Assembly (NCBI GenBank): GCA_002432565.1
Contig: DJFP01000010.1
Coordinates: 1 to 5,596 of the forward strand
From: Flavobacteriales bacterium UBA5869
GTDB lineage: Bacteria > Bacteroidota > Bacteroidia > Flavobacteriales_D > Crocinitomicaceae
Length of the DNA: 5,596 bases
Reading direction: 5' to 3'
The notes under the pieces were generated by a model. That model worked only from the letters and a program-made list of their open reading frames with translations. It was not told where the DNA came from and did no database searches. Position numbers and translations under genes: made by a program. The stretch's first letter is position 1. Each line of letters begins with the position of its first letter. Of the stretch, positions 1-5,596 are shown piece by piece.

Positions 1-768
1 CAAAAACTGGTTGCCGATTACCGCGAAACACGTTTAAAACCTTCAGCGGTTATTTATCCGAATAAAGAAGATCTGAAAGAAAAGGAAGTGGCTTTCATTC
101 CGTGGAAAATAATCAGTGGAATTGTTGCAGTCGCGGCTATGTTGCTTTTATTCTTCCAATTAGGATTCAATAACAACACTACCAAAGAAACGACATCCAC
201 TAATAAGGTTGCTCAAAACAACGGCGGTAAAAAGAACGCTCCAACAAAATCAGAAGACAAAAAACCTTCTAAAACGATGCCTTCCCTGCAATCCATCGGA
301 GAGAACGATACTTATGTGGCGCAGAAAAACAATCCGGCAAAAGGAAATTCACGCGACCTTCCAAAGTCGAACGAGCGTACGAATCCGAATCAACGCTTCA
401 GCGAAGGAACAAAGGATAAAAAGAATCCTGACCAAGTGATCCCGGTTCAGCCCGAACAAGAGAAAACGCCGCTTGCTGAGAATAAGCCGCACCACCCAAC
501 GATTTTGCCACAGGTAAAAGACGACAAACAGCCGGTTGCTCCTACCTTGAACCAGGATGTGAACAAAGCTCCAAGCAAGGATTTAGCGGTTAACACCAGT
601 GGTTCAAACATGAAAAACCCGATTCCGCTGATTACGAATACGCTTTCTGAGAAAACCAAAACTACGGTAGATTTCCAGACAGGTAAAGCAACGGAAACAC
701 AGAAAGGCGGATTCTTTGTGAAGATCGGAAAGTTCGAAATTTCGCATAAGTCATCTAAGAAAAAATAA
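1..768 (+). CDS. C-terminal part of a single-pass membrane protein, anti-sigma-factor-like (5' end outside window)
   Basis: The reading frame is open from base 1 to a TAA at 766-768, giving at least 255 residues. The GTG at 88 is therefore an internal valine, and the true start lies upstream of the window. Visible parts: a short cytoplasmic stretch (about residues 1-34, containing YRETRLKPS and IYPNKEDLKEK), one transmembrane helix (about 37-55, IISGIVAVAAMLLLFFQLGF), then about 200 residues of Asn/Lys/Pro/Thr/Gln-rich low-complexity sequence with no recognisable domain, and a compact tail (GGFFVKIGKFEISHKS). Bacteroidota have a widespread class of proteins with this layout, a short cytoplasmic N-terminus with an 'xP...F/YPNKxxLK' stretch before a single helix, usually encoded after an ECF sigma factor and regarded as anti-sigma-factor-like. 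Assignment to that class is inference; the diagnostic N-terminus and any sigma gene are off-window. It could equally be an unrelated envelope protein. It is separated from the following operon by a 136-bp spacer and is probably a different transcription unit. Confidence 0.8.
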   Translation, partial: QKLVADYRETRLKPSAVIYPNKEDLKEKEVAFIPWKIISGIVAVAAMLLLFFQLGFNNNTTKETTSTNKVAQNNGGKKNAPTKSEDKKPSKTMPSLQSIGENDTYVAQKNNPAKGNSRDLPKSNERTNPNQRFSEGTKDKKNPDQVIPVQPEQEKTPLAENKPHHPTILPQVKDDKQPVAPTLNQDVNKAPSKDLAVNTSGSNMKNPIPLITNTLSEKTKTTVDFQTGKATETQKGGFFVKIGKFEISHKSSKKK

Positions 769-769
769 T

Positions 770-786
770 GCTAATCTAAGATTAGC
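770..786. repeat. Perfect hairpin directly after the stop codon (possible terminator)
   Basis: The arms gctaatc (770-776) and gattagc (780-786) are perfectly complementary around a 3-nt loop, starting one base after the stop codon of the upstream gene. There is no T tract after it on the + strand. On the - strand the hairpin is followed within four bases by a run of six T (complement of 760-765), which is the better intrinsic-terminator geometry, yet no - strand gene is visible. It may act as a 3'-end/stability hairpin for the upstream mRNA. Confidence 0.45.
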
Positions 787-788
787 AG

Positions 789-837
789 GTTCAAAGAGTT
801 CAAAAGAGTTTAAACGTTTCAATTTGAACATTTGAAC
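789..837. repeat. Nested intergenic inverted repeat built from GTTCAAA / TTTGAAC
   Basis: Two copies of gttcaaa (789-795 and 798-804) face two copies of tttgaac (823-829 and 831-837). Outer pairs with outer and inner with inner, giving 14 base pairs separated by a small 2/1-nt internal loop. The 18-nt loop (805-822) contains two further palindromes, gtttaaac (808-815) and aaacgttt (812-819). There is no ORF within it. It could be a rho-independent-like 3' hairpin for the upstream gene or one copy of a dispersed palindromic family. Only one copy lies in the window, so the second idea is untested. Confidence 0.6.
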
Positions 838-853
838 TTCAAAATAAATTTCA

Positions 854-901
854 GAAGGGAATAAGCTTGCGATTGAATAAAAAAGTTATTTTTATCCCTT
901 C
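854..901. repeat. Inverted repeat bracketing the operon promoter and ending 3 bp before the start codon
   Basis: gaaggga (854-860) is perfectly complementary to tcccttc (895-901). Allowing A861 to bulge, taa (862-864) pairs with tta (892-894), extending the stem to 10 bp. The second arm ends at 901 and the start codon is at 905. If an upstream transcript reads through, the fold would place a stem right before the start codon. At the DNA level the arms flank the putative promoter at 867-894 and could be an operator. Both roles are inference from symmetry alone. Confidence 0.4.
867..894 (+). promoter_or_regulatory. Putative Bacteroidota-type promoter for the spoIIM-DUF4129-DUF4350-moxR operon
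   Basis: TTG at 867-869 is followed after 17 bp by TAttTTTa at 887-894, which matches the Bacteroidota -7 consensus TAnnTTTG in all fixed positions except the last. The spacing is at the short end of what is described for Flavobacteriia. Transcription would begin around 899-902, only a few bases before the ATG at 905, so the message would be nearly leaderless. This fits the absence of a Shine-Dalgarno sequence there. The A/T richness of the spacer makes chance matches possible. Confidence 0.4.
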
Positions 902-904
902 CAG

Positions 905-2827
905 ATGAAAGAAACCTCCTTCATAGAACAGAACAAAGAAAAATGGAAGAAATTCCAGTCTTTGACTTCAAATCAAACTAGTGATCCTGAAGAAATCGCA
1001 GACTTATATTCGGATATTACCGATGATTTGAGTTATGCGCAGACGTTCTACAGCAAACGGACGGTTCGTGTTTACCTGAACCAGATCGCACAGGGAATTC
1101 ATAACCTGGTGCACAAACAGCGGAAAGACTCGTTCCGGAAACTGTTTACCGTTTGGAGGGTTTCAATTCCACTGGAAATCTACCGATCACGAAAGAACTT
1201 ATTATTCGCTTTATTCGTTTTTCTCTTCTGGACAATTGTCGGGGCCATTTCCACGCACTTCAACCCGGATTTTCCGCGTATGATCCTGGGCGACGGCTAC
1301 GTCGAAATGACTTTGAAAAATATTGAGAAAGGCGACCCTTTGGGCGTTTATCACAGCGGATCGCAGGTCAGTATGTTCCTGGAAATCACCCTGAACAACA
1401 TTACGGTTTCGTTCTACACCTTCATTCTCGGGATTTTCTTTACGATAGGTACACACATTATGATCTTCAACAACTCGATCATGCTGGGTGCTTTTCAATA
1501 TTTTTTCCACCTGAAAGGTTTGCTGATCGTTTCCTTCCTGGGAATCTGGATTCACGGGGCGTTTGAGATCAGTTCGATTGCAATTGCCGGCGGTGCGGGA
1601 ATTACACTCGGGAACGGGTTGCTTTTCCCCGGATCTTATACCCGCCTGCAAAGTCTGCAGCTTTCGGCTAAAAGAGGTTTGAAGATCATGATGTCGCTCA
1701 TTCCCTTCCTGATCGCAGCCGGATTTTTGGAAAGTTACGTCACACACAATTACCAGGAACTGGCAGACTGGTCGAAATGGGCCATCATTACGGTTTCATT
1801 TGCGATTATTGTTTTCTACTACATCATCTACCCGATCGTTGTGGCAAGACGCCACCCGGAGCTCGTACATGAAAGCGATCCGCCGATTAAAACATACATC
1901 AACGTATTTGACCTGAATAAAATACGTACGTTCGGACAAATGTTCTCCGACAGTTTTTCATTTTATCGTGTACACATCGGGAAGATCATGCGCTACAACC
2001 TGGTGCTCACCATTCCGATCATTATTGCGGTCGTGGTTTTCCAGGATTTGATGCGTTACGAAGATCTGACTCACCAGTACGAATACGATTGGGCATCCCA
2101 ACTGAGCATTATCATGGGTTTTGACTCCCGGTCGCTCAGTGATTTTGTGGTTACTTTTTTGTGGACCATTATCTTATCCATTTTCACGCTTTCCATTTTG
2201 TACCATTTCAGGAACCAGGAGCAAAAAGCGAGCTTAAAACTGTTTGTTCCCTTTATGCTCCAAAAACTTCCGGGAACCTGGCTTGGATTGAGTTTCCTGT
2301 TTTTAATCCTCTTTTATGTTCCGTGGTACTGGATGTTCCTGGTACTTTTCATTGCACCGTTTTTCTGGCTGCAGGGAGCTTCCATCATTTTGGGCGAAGA
2401 ATCCTTTGGGAAACGCTTCGGGAACGGATTCCGATACGGAGCACGCAACTATGGAAACGTGTTGCTGGGTATTTCGCTCATGGGCTTGGTATTGTTCATT
2501 TTCGCACAGCCGATTGCCTGCGTATTGAGCTACCAGGAAGTAAACTTCATGCGCGAACCCATGCTGGAAGATTTCCTGGATAAATTTGCTGATTTCGTTA
2601 AGAACGTGGCGCGCTATTACACTTCCGACTTTTTAGTTCCGGCAAATATTGCCCGCCAATTGGTTTATGTCGTGTTTATCCTGTTCACACTGCCTTTCTT
2701 TGTGATCATGATGGGATTCATGTTTTACACCTTCCGCGAACAAAATCAATCTACTGGTTTGAAAAAACAATTTGAGAACTTTGGAAAACGCAAGCGTTAC
2801 CAGGAAACTGCCCTAGACTTTGAATAA
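905..2827 (+). CDS. SpoIIM/DUF95-family membrane protein with a second multi-pass C-terminal half
   Basis: 640 residues. The N-terminal half is a clear SpoIIM (stage II sporulation protein M) family domain: a soluble helical lead (1-90, opening FIEQNKEKWKKFQ), a first helix at about 97-117, then helices at about 165-187, 204-229, 262-277 and 293-313. Family hallmarks are visible: NNSIMLGAF (189-197), WIHGAFEISSIAIAGGAG (215-232) and FLESYVT (274-280). Standalone members are usually near 320 residues. Residues 333-640 add about five or six hydrophobic segments (365-380, 413-433, 457-490, 515-542, 586-609), preceded by RTFGQMFSDSFSFY (341-354). A soluble stretch before 'GxEESFGKRFGNGFRYGARNYGN' style residues (497-518) resembles GDPD-membrane/YciC-like domains; this second assignment is tentative. 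The start at 905 is chosen because the conserved N-terminus begins there; no Shine-Dalgarno is seen. It is the first gene of the operon and overlaps the next by 8 bp. The organism's phylum does not sporulate, so the sporulation name is historical; the likely role is as an integral-membrane partner in a MoxR-linked envelope complex. Confidence 0.9.
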   Translation: MKETSFIEQNKEKWKKFQSLTSNQTSDPEEIADLYSDITDDLSYAQTFYSKRTVRVYLNQIAQGIHNLVHKQRKDSFRKLFTVWRVSIPLEIYRSRKNLLFALFVFLFWTIVGAISTHFNPDFPRMILGDGYVEMTLKNIEKGDPLGVYHSGSQVSMFLEITLNNITVSFYTFILGIFFTIGTHIMIFNNSIMLGAFQYFFHLKGLLIVSFLGIWIHGAFEISSIAIAGGAGITLGNGLLFPGSYTRLQSLQLSAKRGLKIMMSLIPFLIAAGFLESYVTHNYQELADWSKWAIITVSFAIIVFYYIIYPIVVARRHPELVHESDPPIKTYINVFDLNKIRTFGQMFSDSFSFYRVHIGKIMRYNLVLTIPIIIAVVVFQDLMRYEDLTHQYEYDWASQLSIIMGFDSRSLSDFVVTFLWTIILSIFTLSILYHFRNQEQKASLKLFVPFMLQKLPGTWLGLSFLFLILFYVPWYWMFLVLFIAPFFWLQGASIILGEESFGKRFGNGFRYGARNYGNVLLGISLMGLVLFIFAQPIACVLSYQEVNFMREPMLEDFLDKFADFVKNVARYYTSDFLVPANIARQLVYVVFILFTLPFFVIMMGFMFYTFREQNQSTGLKKQFENFGKRKRYQETALDFE

Positions 2828-3683
2828 AGCCTTTTTACATATCGTCTTCTGTTGTTTTCCCCTCCTCCTCTTAGCCCAGGCAAAGAAGGAAAAGGAACTC
2901 ACCACGCGTGAAAAATGGAACCAGATCCGGCAGGAACACGGTTACAAACAATCCGACAAGTACAAAGGTCCGGAATCCGATTATTACCAAAGCCCGACTT
3001 CCATCAACGAATCCTATTCGAGCGGATCGGGAAGTCCGAACGGGACCACGAAACCCTACCAGGGAACACCTTATTCTCCGAAAGACCTGGAGAAAGGAAG
3101 AAGCAGCAAAGACGGCGACGGCGGAACCGGGACCATTGAAGAAGATCCGAATATCGAACCTTCCGAAGATGTGGACGTTCCGGATTTTGATGTGCCGAAC
3201 GGACCGAATATCGACGCACCGGATATTTCCGTGAATTTCTGGAAATGGCTGGGAATTATTTTGCTAGTCGGTGCATTGGCGATTTTGATCTTCTACATGA
3301 TCAAGAACAGAAGTCCGCGCGTGAAAACCATTCCGTTTGAAGCTTTGGTAGAGGATTTGAATCCGGCTGAGATCAGCAAGACCGAACTGGAATTGCGCCT
3401 GGAAGAAGCTACTGCTGCCGGCAATTATAAGGAATGTGTCCGTATTTACTTCCTGTTTGCCATGAAAGAACTGATCCAGCGCAAATGGATCTTCTGGAAA
3501 AAGGAAAAAACAAACATGCATTACATCATCGAAGTGCAGGGAAAACCCATTTCCCGGGAATTCGAACAGATTGTTTCCATTTACGACCTGGTTTGGTACG
3601 GGGATTACTCCCTGGATGCCGCCAATTACCAGGTCATCGAACCACAGCTGAAAACAGCTTTCCAAAAAATTGAAAAAGCGTAA
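2820..3683 (+). CDS. DUF4129 domain protein, signal peptide plus single membrane anchor
   Basis: 287 residues. It starts at a TTG: an in-frame TAG at 2814-2816 blocks any earlier start, and the next in-frame ATG encodes residue 160, so TTG at 2820 is the only standard start that retains the signal peptide. Layout: signal peptide at about 1-21 (hydrophobic IVFCCFPLLLLAQA, probable signal peptidase I site after AQA), a hydrophilic Ser/Gly/Tyr-rich then very acidic extracytoplasmic region (about 22-140, ending in repeated Asp-Val/Pro patterns), one transmembrane helix (about 142-160), and a cytoplasmic DUF4129 domain (about 190-287). Features typical of DUF4129 are an ATAAGNYKECVRIYFLFAM helix, KEKTNMHYI (228-236) and YDLVWYGDYSLDAANY (255-270). 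The family's molecular function is unknown; it is regularly encoded beside MoxR/DUF58 genes and also occurs fused to transglutaminase-like proteins. The overlap with both neighbours (8 bp and 1 bp) suggests translational coupling. A weak AGGAA lies 13-14 bp upstream, too distant to be convincing. Confidence 0.88.
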   Translation: MNKAFLHIVFCCFPLLLLAQAKKEKELTTREKWNQIRQEHGYKQSDKYKGPESDYYQSPTSINESYSSGSGSPNGTTKPYQGTPYSPKDLEKGRSSKDGDGGTGTIEEDPNIEPSEDVDVPDFDVPNGPNIDAPDISVNFWKWLGIILLVGALAILIFYMIKNRSPRVKTIPFEALVEDLNPAEISKTELELRLEEATAAGNYKECVRIYFLFAMKELIQRKWIFWKKEKTNMHYIIEVQGKPISREFEQIVSIYDLVWYGDYSLDAANYQVIEPQLKTAFQKIEKA

Positions 3684-5269
3684 TGAACAAAAAAGTCATC
3701 CTATCATTTTTGGGCTTTGCGCTGTTCATGGGGCTTGTAATCTGGTTCCTGGATAGCTCTGCCGGTGGTTCTGCAAGCAATATCCGGAAAAGGTACAGCT
3801 CCGACTGGAAAAAGCTTTACGACCTGAAGGACGAAAATCCAAGGAATATTTCGTTTTTTATGGATTTACTCGACGTTCATGTCAAAGATTCCATTTACAA
3901 CCTGAAATATTGGTCCGACCTCGACAGTATTCCCAATCACGAAGAAGCAACTTATTTGTTTATCGGGGATGAGCTGGGCGCTCCGACGGACTATTACGAC
4001 TCCATTATGCATTACGCAGACAGCGGAGCAACCGTTTACCTGAGTTTCAACCACCTCACGACCAATATCTACGACCGCCACTTTTTGGAAGGCGCTTTCT
4101 ATTGGGATTACAGCCGGGTACTTTTTGCATGGATCGGTGATACCACGCTTCCTTTCTACCATGTGTATGAGAACGATACGATCAACGAAGACTGGTATTC
4201 CTTTTCGGAAACGGAAATCATTGACACCAACTACCGTTCGTACATGTATGCCCTGAAGCACCCGTTTGCGTTCTACGAAAAACACCACAAAGGGAAAGTG
4301 CATTTCCACAGCATCCCGAATTTGTTTGAGAATTACCAGGTTATTCAACCCAACGGATATGCACATGCGCGCATTGTCCTGAACAAAATCCCCAAAGACA
4401 AACCGGTTATTTTCCTGACCTGCGGGATCAACGATTCCACCGAGCAGCCTATTTATGACGAAGATGCCGAGGAAGACGGGGCTGAAAAAGAAGACACTTC
4501 TTTGATCCAGTTTATCCTGAAAAATCCGGCACTGCGCCTGGCCTTCCTGTTATTGCTTGTACTGCTGCTCTTATACGTATTCTTCCGCGCAAAACGGAAA
4601 GAAGAGATCCTTCCGGGATACAGCCAGAAACGAAATATGTCATTGGCATTCGTGGAAACACTGAGTTCCATTTACATTTCCCGCAATTCGCCTGTCGGGG
4701 TGATGCAGGTGATGCGCAAAAACTTCTATTCCGCTATCAACAGGCATTTCTACGTGGATCTTTCCCGAAAAGAAACCCGCGAACAAAACCTGGAGAAACT
4801 CATTGCAAAAGTTCCGTACGATTCGGACAAGATCATCGACATTGTAAACAGCCTGGATTCCCGCAAAAACAACGTGGACAACCGCCATTTGGGAGCTACG
4901 TATGCAAAAATCCGTGCGTTCTACATCGAAACGGGAATTCTCCGCCCTACAGAACACTTTGTAGCTTCGGACAAGGAAGTACACCTCGACAAATCTATCT
5001 GGATCGGTGCATTTATCCTGTTGATGGGATTGATTACCCTTTTCCGCGGACTGTACATGCTGTCACTTGGAGGCGGAATCGGGATGCTGTTCATCATTCC
5101 GGCTATCGTATTGATCTACTTCGCTTCGCGCTACATCCGTCTGCCGATTGCGAGCATACAGGCAGATCATATTACTATTTACGGCCTTGTTTTCGGAAAA
5201 CGCGTAATTTCATTGAACCAAACCATTCATTGCAGCGTGGAAAAAACACACGTTACGTTTCGAATGTGA
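3683..5269 (+). CDS. DUF4350 domain membrane protein with extra two-helix/PH-like C-terminal module (tail frameshifted)
   Basis: 528 residues as it stands, beginning at the ATG in TAATG, a 1-bp stop/start overlap with the DUF4129 gene. Layout: N-terminal membrane anchor (5-23), an extracytoplasmic region at about 25-280 holding the DUF4350 domain (YLFIGDELGAPTDYYDSI at 91-108 and GATVYLSFNHL at 115-125, the strand-turn segments usual in this GATase-like fold), an acidic linker (255-272, rich in Asp/Glu), a second helix (284-301), then a cytoplasmic helical part (about 303-430). After that come two further helices (about 438-459 and 464-482, separated by a Gly-rich turn) and beta-rich sequence (487-526) resembling a bacterial PH-like domain. 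Bacteroidota DUF4350 proteins that I know of usually stop near residue 400-430, so this module appears to be an addition. The open frame ends in FRM-stop at 5267-5269, but coding similarity continues in other frames to 5370; the repaired protein would be 561 residues. Probable role: envelope subunit of the MoxR-linked complex; function unknown. Confidence 0.85.
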   Translation: MNKKVILSFLGFALFMGLVIWFLDSSAGGSASNIRKRYSSDWKKLYDLKDENPRNISFFMDLLDVHVKDSIYNLKYWSDLDSIPNHEEATYLFIGDELGAPTDYYDSIMHYADSGATVYLSFNHLTTNIYDRHFLEGAFYWDYSRVLFAWIGDTTLPFYHVYENDTINEDWYSFSETEIIDTNYRSYMYALKHPFAFYEKHHKGKVHFHSIPNLFENYQVIQPNGYAHARIVLNKIPKDKPVIFLTCGINDSTEQPIYDEDAEEDGAEKEDTSLIQFILKNPALRLAFLLLLVLLLLYVFFRAKRKEEILPGYSQKRNMSLAFVETLSSIYISRNSPVGVMQVMRKNFYSAINRHFYVDLSRKETREQNLEKLIAKVPYDSDKIIDIVNSLDSRKNNVDNRHLGATYAKIRAFYIETGILRPTEHFVASDKEVHLDKSIWIGAFILLMGLITLFRGLYMLSLGGGIGMLFIIPAIVLIYFASRYIRLPIASIQADHITIYGLVFGKRVISLNQTIHCSVEKTHVTFRM

Positions 5270-5370
5270 GGACGGAAATACCTTTATAATACGCCAGGCA
5301 TTGCTTTCCACGAAGAGCGAAGTCGGCACTGAACCAATTTGTAGAATTCATTAAACTTCATAAATCATGA
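5259..5370 (+). pseudogene. Out-of-frame 3' tail of the DUF4350 gene (completes the PH-like domain)
   Basis: Reading from TTC at 5259 gives FECEDGNTFIIRQALLSTKSEV, which continues the strand pattern of the preceding SVEKTHVT without interruption; removing one T from the TTT at 5258-5260 restores HVTFECEDGN. A second single-base excess between about 5300 and 5330 (removing one G from GG at 5324-5325 suffices) then gives ALNQFVEFIKLHKS and a TGA at 5368-5370. The result is the expected C-terminal helix of a PH-like domain, and its stop overlaps the next start as ATGA. The frames and joins are direct readings; the PH-like assignment and the exact indel positions are inference. Whether this is true mutation or sequence error cannot be told from one sequence. 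Confidence 0.65.
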
Positions 5371-5596
5371 TCCAGGAAGGAAATGACGATTTAGCGGCAT
5401 ACATGCCCAACGACTGAGAAGCCAGTCAAACGAGGCTGCTTCAACCAATCCCACTCCGGAAGAACAAGCCAGTGCTTTGTCGAACCCGACTGAAGCGGCT
5501 GCATCTTCGAGCTCCGGTTTTGTGCAGCGCGATCAAACCGAACTGCTTTGGGTGGCTGAAAAAGTGAACCGCGTGCGCGAAGAAATGCGCAAATAC
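5367..5596 (+). CDS. N-terminus of a MoxR-family AAA+ ATPase (3' end outside window, apparent frameshift)
   Basis: The ATG at 5367-5369 overlaps the restored DUF4350 stop as ATGA. The frame reads MIQEGNDDLAAYMPND and hits TGA at 5415-5417. Coding then resumes one frame away (codons from about 5420) and stays open for 59 codons to the window edge: an Ala/Ser/Thr/Pro/Glu-rich stretch, then FVQRDQTELLWVAEKVNRVR and EEMRKY. The latter matches the helix that immediately precedes the IVGQ motif and Walker A loop in Bacteroidota MoxR proteins, and the gene order agrees. The P-loop itself lies beyond the window, so ATPase activity cannot be seen. Frame 2 is closed upstream by TGA at 5384-5386 and has no ATG, GTG or TTG between there and 5420, so a single missing base between about 5387 and 5417 is the simplest explanation. 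MoxR ATPases act as chaperone-like remodelling factors with VWA or DUF58 partners. Confidence 0.65.

Noticed and set aside
88..768. A complete 226-residue gene starting at GTG 88
   Set aside because: The frame is open to base 1 and the upstream codons read as sensible protein leading into the membrane helix, so the gene starts before the window.
789..837. CRISPR-like repeat array
   Set aside because: The repeat units are 7 bp with 2-bp and 1-bp gaps and in inverted orientation; there are no spacers and no cas genes.
1211..1747. 178-residue open frame on the - strand
   Set aside because: It lies wholly inside the SpoIIM-family coding sequence, its translation is Arg/Gln/Asn/Glu-rich without any domain pattern, and it has no promoter or spacer of its own.
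2161..2583. 140-residue alternate + frame inside the SpoIIM-family gene
   Set aside because: Composition is His/Phe/Pro-rich and erratic, while the main frame encodes regular membrane helices over the same bases.
905..2827. Evidence of sporulation
   Set aside because: SpoIIM-family proteins are widespread in non-sporulating bacteria; nothing else in the window suggests sporulation.
3866..4366. 166-residue open frame on the - strand
   Set aside because: It is antisense to the DUF4350 domain, which has a clear family match on the + strand; it is a shadow of its codon usage.
4640..4984. 114-residue open frame on the - strand
   Set aside because: It is antisense to the conserved cytoplasmic part of the DUF4350 protein and shows no recognisable domain.
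5258..5270. Programmed ribosomal frameshift at the end of the DUF4350 gene
   Set aside because: No classic slippery heptamer or RF2-type CTTTGA signal is present, and two further frame changes close by make damage or sequence error a simpler account.

Overview
The window looks like chromosomal DNA of a member of the Bacteroidota. The evidence is gene content and order (SpoIIM-family membrane protein, DUF4129 protein, DUF4350 protein, MoxR ATPase), start codons without convincing Shine-Dalgarno sequences, a promoter-like TTG / TAnnTTTG pair, and moderate GC with A/T-rich spacers. Flavobacteriales, perhaps a relative of Fluviicola (Crocinitomicaceae), is my best guess; it rests on protein style only, with no search. 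All genes are on the + strand.

Region 1 (1-768) is the 3' part of a gene that starts before the window. It encodes a single-pass membrane protein with a short cytoplasmic end and a long, low-complexity, hydrophilic extracytoplasmic part. It resembles the anti-sigma-factor-like proteins often encoded next to ECF sigma factors in Bacteroidota.

Region 2 (769-904) is the only real intergenic spacer. It is packed with inverted repeats: a hairpin just after the stop codon, a larger nested GTTCAAA / TTTGAAC element, and a third inverted repeat that brackets a putative promoter and ends three bases before the next start codon.

Region 3 (905-5596) is a tightly overlapping operon. The order is a 640-residue SpoIIM-family protein with an extra multi-pass C-terminal half, a secreted/anchored DUF4129 protein (TTG start, 8-bp overlap), a DUF4350 protein (1-bp overlap) that carries an additional two-helix plus PH-like C-terminal module, and the N-terminus of a MoxR-type AAA+ ATPase. 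This is the conserved but functionally uncharacterised MoxR-associated membrane gene set of Bacteroidota, usually followed by DUF58 and RDD genes, which would lie beyond the window. Inferred model: a cytoplasmic MoxR ATPase (with a DUF58 partner) acts on or through an envelope complex built from the SpoIIM, DUF4129 and DUF4350 proteins.

The most notable anomaly is at the DUF4350/MoxR junction. Within about 180 bp (5241-5417) the coding potential changes frame three times. Restoring the frame extends DUF4350 from 528 to 561 residues, completes its PH-like domain, and creates a perfect ATGA stop/start overlap with moxR. This is either clustered sequencing/assembly error or genuine damage. No RNA genes, CRISPR arrays, insertion sequences or origins are visible.
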